A stretch of 64,000 bases of DNA from contig JAYRYZ010000024.1 in NCBI GenBank assembly GCA_041916775.1, positions 1 through 64,000 of the forward strand. Direction: 5' to 3'. Below are positions 1 to 8,259 of this stretch, piece after piece (the stretch's first letter is position 1; every line of letters starts with the position of its first letter). The notes beneath the pieces are model-generated. The model was not told the DNA's origin. It saw only the letters and a list, made by a program, of their open reading frames with translations, and made no database searches. Origin of the DNA: UBA2357 sp041916775. GTDB taxonomy: Bacteria > Pseudomonadota > Gammaproteobacteria > Burkholderiales > Rhodocyclaceae. The translations under genes and the position numbers were made by a program.

Positions 1-92
1 AGACTCCTATCCCGGCAAGCAAAAGCTCGAGCACACTGGGATCTACGGCTTGCTACCCCGGACGCTCAACATAATCGAGGCATCTACATAAT

Positions 93-122
93 CGGCCTTA
101 TGTGGATCTCCACATAAGGCCG
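93..122. repeat. Perfect 30-bp palindrome (14-bp arms, 2-bp centre)
   Basis: The arm CGGCCTTATGTGGA is followed by TC and then its exact reverse complement. A two-base loop is too tight for a normal RNA hairpin and no T-run follows, so a protein-binding or recombination site is more likely than a terminator. The inner TGTGGAT shares seven bases with a DnaA box, but the remaining two do not match. Function is unknown. Confidence 0.6.
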
Positions 123-209
123 AATAGCGGCCACCCGACGGGAGGGCCGGGCCTCAGTCGCAATTGGGTGAGTGGGCAGCACACTTCGATAAGGCGCAGT
201 GCGGAAACA

Positions 210-235
210 ACAAAAGCTCCCTCGGGAGCTTTTGT
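210..235 (-). terminator. Rho-independent terminator of gyrB
   Basis: ACAAAAGCTCCC and its exact reverse complement lie two bases apart, giving a stem of 10-12 bp. Read on the minus strand it ends in TTTTGTTGTTT and sits about 70 nt after the gyrB stop. The A/T-flanked symmetry means it may also work for transcripts arriving on the plus strand. Confidence 0.8.
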
Positions 236-306
236 CATTATCTGTGTCAGCGATTTCGCACTAACTTGGCAGGAAATTCACTTCATGTGTCATCCGACAC
301 AAGCAA

Positions 307-2808
307 TCACACATCAATATTCTGCGCATACAGCGCATTGCCTTCGATGAACGCCCGCCTGGGTTCGACGTTGTCGCCCATCAGCGTGGTGAAGATTTCG
401 TCGGCGGCGATGGCGTCGTCGATCTGCACGCGCAACAGGCGGCGGACGGCGGGGTCCATGGTGGTTTCCCAGAGCTGCTCGGGGTTCATCTCGCCGAGGC
501 CTTTGTAGCGCTGCTTGGTGAGGTTGCGTTCGACGTCGGCGAGCAGCCAGCGGATGGCTTCGGCGAAGCGGGTGACGGGCTGGCGCTTTTCGCCACGGCG
601 GATCTCGGCGCCTTCGCCGATGAGGCCGGAGATGGCCTGGGCGGCGGTGCGGATGCTGCGGTAGTCGCCGGAGATGAGGAAGTCTTCCTCGATCCAGCCG
701 AACTTGCGGTTGCCGTGGTGCATGCGCTCGATGGTGAGGCGCCAGGCTTCTTCCTCGTCGTTGTATTCGGGGAAGATCGCCACACCTTCGGGCAGGTGCG
801 GCTGGATGCGGGCGGCGGAGGCGCGGGCGGCGTCTTCGCTGGCGATGCTCACCTCGATGTCGTGCGCGAGCATGGCGTGGAGCACGTCGGCGTCGATGTA
901 GCCGGCGAGGCGGTTGATGACGGCCTGGGCGAGCAGGTAGCTGCGGGCGAGGCCGCCGAGGGCTTCCTCGATGATCGGCGCGGCATCGGTGCCGGGGACG
1001 AGCGCGGCGCCGTCGAGCGCGAGCTTGAGCAGGTGGGCGTTGAGCTCGTTATCGTCCTTGATGTACATCTCGTTCTTGCCGTGCTTGATCTTGTAGAGCG
1101 GCGGCTGGGCGATGTAGATGTGGCCGCGCTCGACCAGCTCGGGCATCTGGCGGTAGAAGAAGGTGAGCAGCAGGGTGCGGATGTGGGCGCCGTCGACGTC
1201 CGCGTCGGTCATGATGATGATGCGGTGGTAGCGCAGCTTCTCGGGCTTGTACTCTTCCTTGCCGATGCCGGTGCCGAGCGCGGTGATCATGGTGGCGATC
1301 TCCTGGCTCTGCAGCAGCTTGTCGAAGCGCGCCTTCTCGACGTTGAGGATCTTGCCCTTCAAGGGCAGGATCGCCTGGAACTTGCGGTCGCGGCCCTGTT
1401 TGGCGGAGCCGCCGGCGGAGTCGCCCTCGACGAGGTAGATCTCGCACAGCGCCGGGTCCTTCTCCTGGCAGTCGGCGAGCTTGCCGGGCAGACCGACGCC
1501 GTCGAGCAGGCCCTTGCGGCGCGTCATCTCGCGCGCCTTGCGGGCGGCGTCACGGGCGCGCGCGGCCTCGACGATCTTGCCGCAGATGGTCTTTGCGTCG
1601 ATCGGATTCTCCTGCAGGAAGTCGCCGAGCTTGCTGGCGACGACTTCTTCGACCGCCGGGCGGGCCTCGGAGGAGACCAGCTTCATCTTGGTCTGGCTGG
1701 CGAACTTGGGGTCGGGCATCTTCACCGACAGCACGCAGGCGAGGCCTTCGCGCATGTCGTCGCCGGTGATCTCGACCTTGGCCTTCTTGGCGATCTCGTG
1801 CTCTTCGATGTACTTGTTGATGACGCGCGTCATCGCCGCGCGCAGGCCGGTGAGGTGGGTGCCGCCGTCGGCCTGCGGGATGTTGTTGGTGAAGCACAGC
1901 ACCTGCTCGGCGTAGGAGTCGTTCCACTGCATCGCGACTTCGACGGTGAGCTCGGCGTCGTGGCCGGCGCCGGTGGGGATGCGGGTGGTGCCGGCGGCGT
2001 AGAACACGCTGGGGTGGAGCGCGGTCTTGGCGCGGTTGATGTATTCGACGAAGCCCTTCACCCCGCCGGCGAAGGCGAAGTTCTCCTCCTTGCCGAAGCG
2101 CTGGTCGAGCAGGCGGATCTTGACCCCGTTGTTCAGGAACGACAGCTCGCGCAGGCGCTTGGCGAGGATGTCGTAGTGGTACTCGATGTTGCCGAAGATC
2201 TCGTCGTCGGCGAGGTAATGCACCTCGGTGCCGCGCTTGCTGGTTTCGCCGAGCACCTTCATCGGGCTGGTCTCGATGCCGTCGACGAGCTCGATGACGC
2301 GATCCTGCGGCACGCCGCGGTGGAACTCGAGCGCGTGCTTCTTGCCGTCGCGCCGCACGGTGAGGCGCAACCACTTCGACAGCGCGTTCACGCACGACAC
2401 GCCCACACCGTGCAGGCCGCCCGAGACCTTGTAGCTGTTCTGGTTGAACTTGCCGCCGGCGTGCAGCACGCACATCACGATCTCGGCGGCGGAGCGCTTG
2501 GGCTCGTGCTTGTCGTCCATCTTCACGCCCACCGGGATGCCGCGGCCGTTGTCGGTGACGGAGATGGAGTTGTCGGCGTGGATGGTGATCACGATGTCGT
2601 CGCAGTGGCCGGCAAGCGCCTCGTCGATGGCGTTGTCGACGACCTCGAACACCATGTGGTGCAGGCCGGTGCCGTCCGAGGTGTCGCCGATGTACATGCC
2701 GGGGCGCTTGCGCACGGCCTCCAGCCCTTCGAGCTGCTGGATGCTGGATTCGTCGTAGTCGCCGGGAAGGGTGGGCTGCTGCGGGGTGTTCGGTGTTTCG
2801 TCGGACAT
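307..2808 (-). CDS. gyrB: DNA gyrase subunit B
   Basis: ATPase subunit of the type II topoisomerase that introduces negative supercoils ahead of replication forks, acting with GyrA (not in this window). The 833-residue protein has the GHKL ATPase at its N-terminus, including FEVVDNAIDEALAG with the catalytic Glu. The TOPRIM motifs follow: EGDSAGGSAKQGRDR, PLKGKILNVEKARFDK and the metal-binding DADVDGAHIRTLLL. The C-terminus is the GyrA-contact region with QRYKGLGEMNPEQLWETTMD. An extra block of about 165 residues after the TOPRIM motifs is usual in Gram-negative GyrB. The ATG at 2808 gives MSDETPNTPQQ. It is last in the leftward dnaA-dnaN-gyrB series. Confidence 0.97.
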   Translation of the reverse strand: MSDETPNTPQQPTLPGDYDESSIQQLEGLEAVRKRPGMYIGDTSDGTGLHHMVFEVVDNAIDEALAGHCDDIVITIHADNSISVTDNGRGIPVGVKMDDKHEPKRSAAEIVMCVLHAGGKFNQNSYKVSGGLHGVGVSCVNALSKWLRLTVRRDGKKHALEFHRGVPQDRVIELVDGIETSPMKVLGETSKRGTEVHYLADDEIFGNIEYHYDILAKRLRELSFLNNGVKIRLLDQRFGKEENFAFAGGVKGFVEYINRAKTALHPSVFYAAGTTRIPTGAGHDAELTVEVAMQWNDSYAEQVLCFTNNIPQADGGTHLTGLRAAMTRVINKYIEEHEIAKKAKVEITGDDMREGLACVLSVKMPDPKFASQTKMKLVSSEARPAVEEVVASKLGDFLQENPIDAKTICGKIVEAARARDAARKAREMTRRKGLLDGVGLPGKLADCQEKDPALCEIYLVEGDSAGGSAKQGRDRKFQAILPLKGKILNVEKARFDKLLQSQEIATMITALGTGIGKEEYKPEKLRYHRIIIMTDADVDGAHIRTLLLTFFYRQMPELVERGHIYIAQPPLYKIKHGKNEMYIKDDNELNAHLLKLALDGAALVPGTDAAPIIEEALGGLARSYLLAQAVINRLAGYIDADVLHAMLAHDIEVSIASEDAARASAARIQPHLPEGVAIFPEYNDEEEAWRLTIERMHHGNRKFGWIEEDFLISGDYRSIRTAAQAISGLIGEGAEIRRGEKRQPVTRFAEAIRWLLADVERNLTKQRYKGLGEMNPEQLWETTMDPAVRRLLRVQIDDAIAADEIFTTLMGDNVEPRRAFIEGNALYAQNIDV

Positions 2809-2841
2809 GGTGATCTCGGGTCATTCATGAAGAACAGCGTT

Positions 2842-2929
2842 CCCTCCCGCGTGGGGAGGGTCGGGGCGGGGAGGTGGCAGGCGGCGTTTCGCCGCATGTC
2901 ACCCCGGCCTCGTGCCCCCTCTCGGGGGC
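2842..2929. other. GC-rich intergenic hairpins between dnaN and gyrB
   Basis: Three short perfect hairpins lie in the 133-bp gap: CCCTCCC/GGGAGGG (2842-2860), GCGGC/GCCGC (2881-2895) and GCCCCC-TCTC-GGGGGC (2914-2929). The last begins about 13 nt after the dnaN stop on the minus strand. None is followed by a T-run, so they may slow RNA polymerase or stabilise dnaN mRNA rather than terminate. Confidence 0.4.
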
Positions 2930-2941
2930 GTGATGCGATTG

Positions 2942-4051
2942 CTAGATGCGCATGGGCATCACGACATACTTGAAGCTGTCATTGCCGGGCAGGGTGATCA
3001 GGGCGCTGGAGTTACCGTCGTTGAATCGCCACTCGACGGTATCCACCGACAGGTTGTTGAGCACGTCGAGGAGGTAGGTGACGTTGAAGCCGATGTCGAG
3101 CTTGTCGTCGTGGTAATCGACCTCGAGCTCTTCCAGCGCCTCTTCCTGCTCGCTGTTGGTGCTGATGATCTTGAGCGTGCCGTCGCCGAGCACCAGGCGC
3201 ACGCCGCGGAACTTGTCGTTGGTGAGGATGGCGACGCGGCTCAGCGAGGCGAGCAGGGTGGCGCGGTCGAACGCGAGCATGCGCGGATGGTGCTGCGGGA
3301 TGACGCGCTCGTAATCCGGGAACTTGCCGTCGATGAGCTTGGTGACGAGCTCGATCGGGCCGAAGCGGAACACCGCCTGGTTGCCGGCGAGGACGACCTC
3401 CAGCATGTCGTCGCTGTCGGCGAGCTGGCGCGAGAGCTCCATCACCGTCTTGCGCGGCAGGATCACCTCGGTGCGCGGCGTGCTGGAGTCGATGGTGCTG
3501 GCGGCGTAGGCGAGGCGGTGGCCGTCGGTGGCGACCATGCGCAACTGGTTGCCGTCGGCGATCAGCAACAGGCCGTTGAGGTAGTAGCGGATGTCCTGCT
3601 GCGCCATCGCGTAGGCCACTTGCGCGAGCTGGCGCTTGAAGGTGCGCTGGCTCACGTTGAGGCGCGTGCCTTCGCCTTCCGGCAGGTTCATGCGCGGGTA
3701 ATCGACCGCGGGCAGCGTCTGCAGCGCGAAGCGGCTCTTGCCGGCCTTGAGCGTCATGCGCTTGTCGTCGAGGGTGACGGTGACCGGCGCCGAATCCGGC
3801 AGGGCGCGCAGGATGTCGTGAAACTTCTTCGCGCCCACGGTGATCGCCGCGTCCTCGCCACCGAGCTCGCCGCTGGTACTGCTGGTACGGATCTGGATCT
3901 CGACGTCGGTGGCGAGCATCGTGAGCGTGTCGCCATGCTTCTCGATCAGCACGTTCGAGAGGATGGGCAGGGTGTGGCGCTTTTCGACGATGCCGGCAAC
4001 CGATTGCAGCGGGGCCAGGAGTGCATCGCGGGAGGTCGTGATGAAGTGCAT
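2942..4051 (-). CDS. dnaN: DNA polymerase III beta sliding clamp
   Basis: Ring-shaped processivity clamp that tethers DNA polymerase III to the template and binds many repair and Hda-type regulatory proteins. The 369-residue length matches the family (366 in E. coli). The N-terminus has the usual DALLAPLQSVAGIVEKRHTL block and the C-terminus ends in the hydrophobic YVVMPMRI typical of the clamp. The ATG at 4051 is the first plausible start. It lies 89 bp downstream of dnaA and upstream of gyrB on the same strand. Confidence 0.97.
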   Translation of the reverse strand: MHFITTSRDALLAPLQSVAGIVEKRHTLPILSNVLIEKHGDTLTMLATDVEIQIRTSSTSGELGGEDAAITVGAKKFHDILRALPDSAPVTVTLDDKRMTLKAGKSRFALQTLPAVDYPRMNLPEGEGTRLNVSQRTFKRQLAQVAYAMAQQDIRYYLNGLLLIADGNQLRMVATDGHRLAYAASTIDSSTPRTEVILPRKTVMELSRQLADSDDMLEVVLAGNQAVFRFGPIELVTKLIDGKFPDYERVIPQHHPRMLAFDRATLLASLSRVAILTNDKFRGVRLVLGDGTLKIISTNSEQEEALEELEVDYHDDKLDIGFNVTYLLDVLNNLSVDTVEWRFNDGNSSALITLPGNDSFKYVVMPMRI

Positions 4052-4140
4052 GGCGAGATTCGTTCAGTCGAGTGTGGTCGGTTGGAAAAGCGCCCGGACG
4101 CGCGACACGCACGCTCCCTGGGCAGGACGCTGCTGCCGGC

Positions 4141-5565
4141 TCATCCGCGCAGCACCTGGGTGAGCACGTGGACGTCGTGGTTGAGCTGGTGATCGGCCAG
4201 GCGCAGCTCCGCAATCGTACGGCATGCGTGCAACACCGTGGTGTGGTCGCGCCCGCCGAAGGCCTCGCCGATCGCGGGCAGCGACATCGGCGTGAGGTCC
4301 TTTGCCAGCGCCATCGCCACCTGACGCGGGCGGGCGATCACGCGGGTGCGCTTCTTGGAGTGCATGTCGGCGACCTTGATCTTGTAGTAGTCGGCCACCG
4401 TTTTCTGGATGTGCTCGATCGACAGCTGGCGGTTGTGCGCATTGAGCAGATCCTTGAGCGCATCCTTGGCCACCTCGAGCGAGATCGTGCGCGCGTGAAA
4501 GCGTGCGAAGGCCACCACCTTGTTGAGCGCGCCTTCCAGCTCGCGCACGTTGGAGCGCAGGTTCTTGGCGATGAGGAAGGCAACGTCGTCGGTCAGCTCG
4601 ACGTTCAGCGCCTCGGCCTTCTTCTTGAGAATGGCGACGCGCATCTCGAGCTCGGGCGGCTCGATCTGCACCGTGAGGCCCCAGTCGAAGCGCGAGATCA
4701 GGCGGTCTTCCAGGCCCTGGATGTCCTTGGGGTAGGTGTCGCAGGTGATGATGATCTGCTTCTTCGCCTCGGTGAGGGCGTTGAAGGCGTGGAAGAACTC
4801 TTCCTGGGTGCGGTTCTTGTTGTTGAAGAACTGGATGTCGTCGATGATCAGGAGATCCAGCGAGCGGTAATAGCGCTTGAACGCGTCGAAGCTCTTCTGC
4901 TGGTAGGCGCGCACCACGTCGGCGTAGTAGTCCTCGACGTGCACATAGCGGATCACCGCGCGCGGGTTCTCGCGGAACACCGCGTTGCCGATCGCCTGCA
5001 CCAGGTGGGTCTTGCCCAGCCCGACACCGCCGTAGATGAAGAGCGGGTTGTAGGACGTGCCCGGATTCTGCGCCACCTGCATTGCGGCGGCGCGTGCGAG
5101 GTCGTTGGCACGGCCGGTGACGAGGGTGTCGAAGGTGAAATCCGCGTTGAGGCGGGTCTTTTCATAGGCGACCTCGCTCGTCGAAGAAACCACGGGCTCG
5201 GGTGTCGCCACGGGCGACGCGGCACGCCGTGGCGCGGGCGAATCGTTCGCGGCCGCGCCTGCCGGCGCCCCATTCTTGCGAACCGCAGGCGCCGCCGGTG
5301 CGCTGGCCTTGCCGGCCGCGGGCAGGGTGAGCTCGAGCTGGATCGGGCTGCCGGAGTACTCCTCGCCCAATTCCGCGATGCGCCGCAGGTAGCGTTCGCG
5401 CACCCACTGCAGCACGAAACGATTGGGCGCGAACAGGCGCAACATGCCTTCCCCGTCGGCAGGGCTTCCATCGGCACTCAATGCCTTGATCCAGGTATTG
5501 AACTGTTGCGGCGGCAGTTCGCTTTCCAGACGGGACAGACAGAAGGACCAGAGTTCTTGGGTCAC
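4141..5565 (-). CDS. dnaA: Chromosomal replication initiator DnaA
   Basis: AAA+ initiator that binds 9-bp DnaA boxes, melts the origin and helps load the DnaB helicase. Domain I starts with ELWSFCLSRLESELPPQQF. A Pro/Ala-rich linker (domain II) follows. Domain III shows Walker A GGVGLGKTH and Walker B LLIIDDIQFF. Domain IV has the helix-turn-helix signature GGRDHTTVLHACRTI. I prefer the GTG at 5565, which gives fMet-TQELWSF and 474 residues; an in-frame TTG at 5592 would add nine residues. Neither start has a clear ribosome site. Perfect DnaA boxes at 5775 and in the hemE-priA gap are potential targets. Confidence 0.96.
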   Translation of the reverse strand: MTQELWSFCLSRLESELPPQQFNTWIKALSADGSPADGEGMLRLFAPNRFVLQWVRERYLRRIAELGEEYSGSPIQLELTLPAAGKASAPAAPAVRKNGAPAGAAANDSPAPRRAASPVATPEPVVSSTSEVAYEKTRLNADFTFDTLVTGRANDLARAAAMQVAQNPGTSYNPLFIYGGVGLGKTHLVQAIGNAVFRENPRAVIRYVHVEDYYADVVRAYQQKSFDAFKRYYRSLDLLIIDDIQFFNNKNRTQEEFFHAFNALTEAKKQIIITCDTYPKDIQGLEDRLISRFDWGLTVQIEPPELEMRVAILKKKAEALNVELTDDVAFLIAKNLRSNVRELEGALNKVVAFARFHARTISLEVAKDALKDLLNAHNRQLSIEHIQKTVADYYKIKVADMHSKKRTRVIARPRQVAMALAKDLTPMSLPAIGEAFGGRDHTTVLHACRTIAELRLADHQLNHDVHVLTQVLRG

Positions 5566-5774
5566 GGATTGCAGGCTTTGTGTATGCGGCAAAGTAGGTT
5601 CGGAGAATCAGAAAGCAAAGGGGAAACGACGCAGCACATTGCCGCAAACACTTTCCAAGATTTTGTTTTTATGTGAAAACCGGCACGCGAACCGCGCCTT
5701 CCATCGGGGAGCGCTCAGGCGCCCCGAATCCGGACGACCATGAACAGCGGGGATTCTACCCGCGGAAGCCCGAC

Positions 5775-5783
5775 TTATCCACA
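5775..5783 (+). promoter_or_regulatory. DnaA box TTATCCACA
   Basis: Exact match to the strongest DnaA-binding nonamer, 21 bp upstream of the rpmH -35 element. It could serve initiation or DnaA control of the dnaA and rpmH promoters. Confidence 0.75.
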
Positions 5784-5803
5784 GCGCAGGGCAAAAATAG
5801 TTA

Positions 5804-5832
5804 TTGACAAACAGGCAATTATGAAATTAAAT
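5804..5832 (+). promoter_or_regulatory. Probable rpmH promoter
   Basis: A perfect -35 TTGACA (5804-5809) is followed after 17 bp by a -10-like TTAAAT (5827-5832, four of six). It lies in an AT-rich stretch 33 bp upstream of the rpmH ATG, as expected for a strong ribosomal-protein promoter. Confidence 0.6.
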
Positions 5833-5864
5833 GCCGCGTTTGACTCAGACACTGGCAAAACAAA

Positions 5865-5999
5865 ATGAAACGCACCTATCAGCCCTCCGTTGTTCGCCGC
5901 AAGCGCACCCATGGTTTCCTGGTCCGCATGAAGACGCGCGGTGGCCGCGCCGTCATCCGTGCGCGTCGCGCCAAGGGTCGTCACCGCCTCGCCGTTTGA
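5865..5999 (+). CDS. rpmH: 50S ribosomal protein L34
   Basis: Small basic ribosomal protein of the large subunit. The 44-residue product begins MKRTYQPSVVRRKRTHGF and continues LVRMKTRGGRAVIRARRAK, the family signature over its whole length. Its 44 residues are a standard length. It is followed after one base by the rnpA start, so translation of the two is tightly linked. It opens the rightward block next to dnaA. Confidence 0.97.
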   Translation: MKRTYQPSVVRRKRTHGFLVRMKTRGGRAVIRARRAKGRHRLAV

Positions 6000-6000
6000 G

Positions 6001-6357
6001 GTGACTGCTCCGTCAGGTGTCGATCAGCGGTTCGTTGGCGCCTACAGATTACGCAAAACGGATGAGTTCTCATCCGTTTTTGCTTTCCGGCGGGCACTCA
6101 AGGGCCGCTTCTTCATGATCCACTACCGACCGGGCGAAGGCGCAAGCGCGCGCATGGGCGTAGTGGTCGCCAAGAAGTTGGCCAAACGGGCAAACGTGCG
6201 CAACCTGCTGAAGCGCCTCGCGCGCGAGCAGTTCCGGTTGCGGCGTGCGGCATTGCCGACGATGGATATCATCATCCGTCTGCATGCGCCGGTGAAGGAT
6301 GCCACACGAGCGATGCTCAACGAGGATCTGGCGCAGCTTTTTGCGCGTTTGCGATGA
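6001..6357 (+). CDS. rnpA: Ribonuclease P protein component
   Basis: Protein subunit of RNase P, which helps the catalytic RNA trim the 5' leader of tRNA precursors. The 118-residue protein has LRKTDEFSSVFAFRRALKGR and the basic RNR-like helix KLAKRANVRNLLKRLAREQFR that contacts the RNA. The GTG at 6001 is one base after the rpmH stop and is the only sensible start, because the upstream frame overlaps rpmH. There is no good ribosome site, so translation probably depends on rpmH. Its stop overlaps the yidD start (ATGA). Confidence 0.94.
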   Translation: MTAPSGVDQRFVGAYRLRKTDEFSSVFAFRRALKGRFFMIHYRPGEGASARMGVVVAKKLAKRANVRNLLKRLAREQFRLRRAALPTMDIIIRLHAPVKDATRAMLNEDLAQLFARLR

Positions 6358-6590
6358 TCGCGAAGAAATGTCTTCTCGCTCTGATAGGCTTCTATCGTTA
6401 CGCGATCAGCCCGCTTCTGGGGCGCAATTGCAGGTTTCACCCGAGCTGCTCGGAGTACGCCCAGGAAGCGGTGCAACGCCATGGTGCCCTGCGGGGCGGC
6501 TGGCTCGCGCTCAGGCGCGTGAGCCGCTGTCACCCTTTCCATCCCGGCGGGTATGATCCCGTCCCTGAACCCTTGCACAAAGACGAATAG
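6354..6590 (+). CDS. yidD: Membrane protein insertion efficiency factor YidD
   Basis: Small membrane-associated protein that aids YidC-dependent insertion of inner-membrane proteins. At 78 residues it has the conserved core: FYRYAISPLLGRNCRFHPSCSEYA and HPGGYDPVP, with the family's cysteines and histidines. The ATG overlaps the rnpA stop by four bases, and yidC begins four bases after its stop. The rpmH-rnpA-yidD-yidC order is the standard context. Confidence 0.95.
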   Translation: MIAKKCLLALIGFYRYAISPLLGRNCRFHPSCSEYAQEAVQRHGALRGGWLALRRVSRCHPFHPGGYDPVPEPLHKDE

Positions 6591-6594
6591 CCCG

Positions 6595-8259
6595 ATGGAT
6601 CAGCGCCGCATTTTTCTCTTCCTCATCTTCGCCTTCTCCATCGTCATGCTGTGGGACGGCTGGCTGAAGTACAACCAACCGCCCGTGCCCGCTCAAACGG
6701 CCTCCACCTCCACTGCGGGTGATGCAACGGCGCCGGGCGCCGTACCCACGGTGTCGCAGGGGCTTTCGACCGGCGGCGTGCCGGCCGTGGCCGGCCAGGC
6801 CGCCGAGGCGGTCGGGAAGCAGCCGCGCACGGTCATCCGTACCGACGTGTTGGTCGCTGAGATCTCGGCACAGGGCGGCGACATCGTGCGCCTCGAGTTG
6901 CCGCAGCACAAATCCAACGCGGATCGTAGCCGCAACTTCGTGCTGTTCGACGACGGCAGCGGTGCTCATGTGTACCTCGCACAGACCGGCCTGATCGGCG
7001 AAGGCCTGCCGAACCACAAGACGCTGTTCCGCCTCCCGGAAGGCGAGCAAGTCCTGCAGGACGGCCAGGACACGCTCACCGTGCGCCTCGAGGCCGAGGA
7101 GCAGGGCGGTGTCAAGGTTGCCAAGCTGCTGACCTTCAAGCGCGGCAGCTATGTGGTGGATGTGGCATACGAAATCGAGAACGGTGGTGCGACGGCAATC
7201 TCGCCGCACGCCTACTTCCAGTTCACCCGCGATGGCAAACCGGCCGAAGCCGTCGAGGTATTTGGTGTGAACACCTTCACCGGTCCGGCGGTGTTTACCG
7301 ACGCGCAGAAGTTCCAGAAGGTGACCTTCGAAGAGATCGACAAGGGCAAGGCCAAGTTCGCCGACAAAGCGTCCGACGGCTGGCTGGCGATGGTGCAGCA
7401 TTACTTCGTGGGCGCCTGGATCCCCGAGCAAGGCCTGCAGCGTGAGTACTTCGCTCGCAAGGTCGGCCCCGAGTTCTACTCTGCGGGCGTGATCCTGCCG
7501 GTGGCGGCGATCGAGCCGGGCCAGCGCGGCAGCGTCGGCACCCGCCTGTACGCTGGCCCGCAGGAACAAGGCAAGCTCGAGGAGGTTGCGCACGGGCTCG
7601 ACCTGGTCGTCGACTATGGATGGCTGACGGTGATCGCCGCACCGCTGTTCTGGGTGCTGTCCTGGCTGCACAAGCTCACCGGTAACTGGGGCTGGGCAAT
7701 CATTCTCGTCACGGTGCTGATCAAACTCGCGTTCTTCCCGCTCTCCGCAGCCAGTTACAAGTCCATGGCCAAGATGCGCGTGCTCGGGCCGCGCATGCAG
7801 CGCCTCAAGGAGTTGTACGGCAACGACAAGGCGCGCATGCAGCAGGAGATGATGGAGATGTACCGCAAGGAGAAGATCAACCCGCTGGGTGGTTGTCTCC
7901 CGATTCTGGTCCAGATCCCGGTGTTCATTGCGCTCTACTGGGTGCTGCTCGGCAGCGTGGACATGCGCCATGCGCCCTGGATCCTGTGGATCCAGGATCT
8001 TTCGGCGAAGGATCCGTACTTCATCCTGCCGATCATCATGGGCGTCTCGATGATGATCCAGATGAAGCTCAACCCGACGCCTCCGGATCCGATCCAGGCG
8101 AAGATCATGATGGTGCTGCCGGTCGTGTTCACCTTCATGTTCCTGTGGTTCCCGTCCGGGTTGGTGCTGTACTGGGTCGTCAACAACATCCTGTCGATTG
8201 CACAGCAATGGCAGATCACCCGGATGATCGAAGGTGGAAAGAAGGCAGAGAAAACCTGA
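6595..8259 (+). CDS. yidC: Membrane protein insertase YidC
   Basis: Inner-membrane insertase that places proteins in the membrane alone or with SecYEG. The 554-residue protein starts with MDQRRIFLFLIFAFS, a single N-terminal membrane anchor. A large periplasmic domain with the beta-sandwich fold typical of Gram-negative YidC follows (about residues 60-330). The five-helix conserved core comes last, with LGGCLPILVQIPVFIALY and the Arg-containing hydrophilic groove. I chose the ATG at 6595 because upstream in-frame codons overlap yidD and add no conserved sequence. mnmE overlaps its 3' end by 26 bp. Confidence 0.96.
   Translation: MDQRRIFLFLIFAFSIVMLWDGWLKYNQPPVPAQTASTSTAGDATAPGAVPTVSQGLSTGGVPAVAGQAAEAVGKQPRTVIRTDVLVAEISAQGGDIVRLELPQHKSNADRSRNFVLFDDGSGAHVYLAQTGLIGEGLPNHKTLFRLPEGEQVLQDGQDTLTVRLEAEEQGGVKVAKLLTFKRGSYVVDVAYEIENGGATAISPHAYFQFTRDGKPAEAVEVFGVNTFTGPAVFTDAQKFQKVTFEEIDKGKAKFADKASDGWLAMVQHYFVGAWIPEQGLQREYFARKVGPEFYSAGVILPVAAIEPGQRGSVGTRLYAGPQEQGKLEEVAHGLDLVVDYGWLTVIAAPLFWVLSWLHKLTGNWGWAIILVTVLIKLAFFPLSAASYKSMAKMRVLGPRMQRLKELYGNDKARMQQEMMEMYRKEKINPLGGCLPILVQIPVFIALYWVLLGSVDMRHAPWILWIQDLSAKDPYFILPIIMGVSMMIQMKLNPTPPDPIQAKIMMVLPVVFTFMFLWFPSGLVLYWVVNNILSIAQQWQITRMIEGGKKAEKT

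Larger units (their letters stand above)
1..306. other. Non-coding region downstream of gyrB
   Basis: No convincing gene is seen here. The small open frames have no recognisable protein features. The stretch holds a perfect palindrome (93-122) and a terminator hairpin (210-235), annotated separately. The window edge cuts whatever lies to the left. Confidence 0.6.
5566..5864. other. dnaA-rpmH intergenic region, candidate oriC
   Basis: Transcription diverges here: dnaA-dnaN-gyrB run left and rpmH-rnpA-yidC-mnmE run right, the usual arrangement around an origin. The gap has one perfect DnaA box (5775-5783) and an AT-rich stretch (about 5790-5832), plus a weak box-like element on the minus strand near 5666. 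Only one clear box is fewer than expected for a full origin. The hemE-priA gap is a rival candidate. Confidence 0.5.

Noticed and set aside
93..122. Interpreting the palindrome as a transcription terminator
   Set aside because: The loop is only two bases and no T-run follows.
715..2973. Long open frame antisense to gyrB (about 750 residues)
   Set aside because: The translation is low-complexity, Val/Gly/Asp/Leu-rich and has no domains; it is a by-product of the GC-rich codon use of gyrB.
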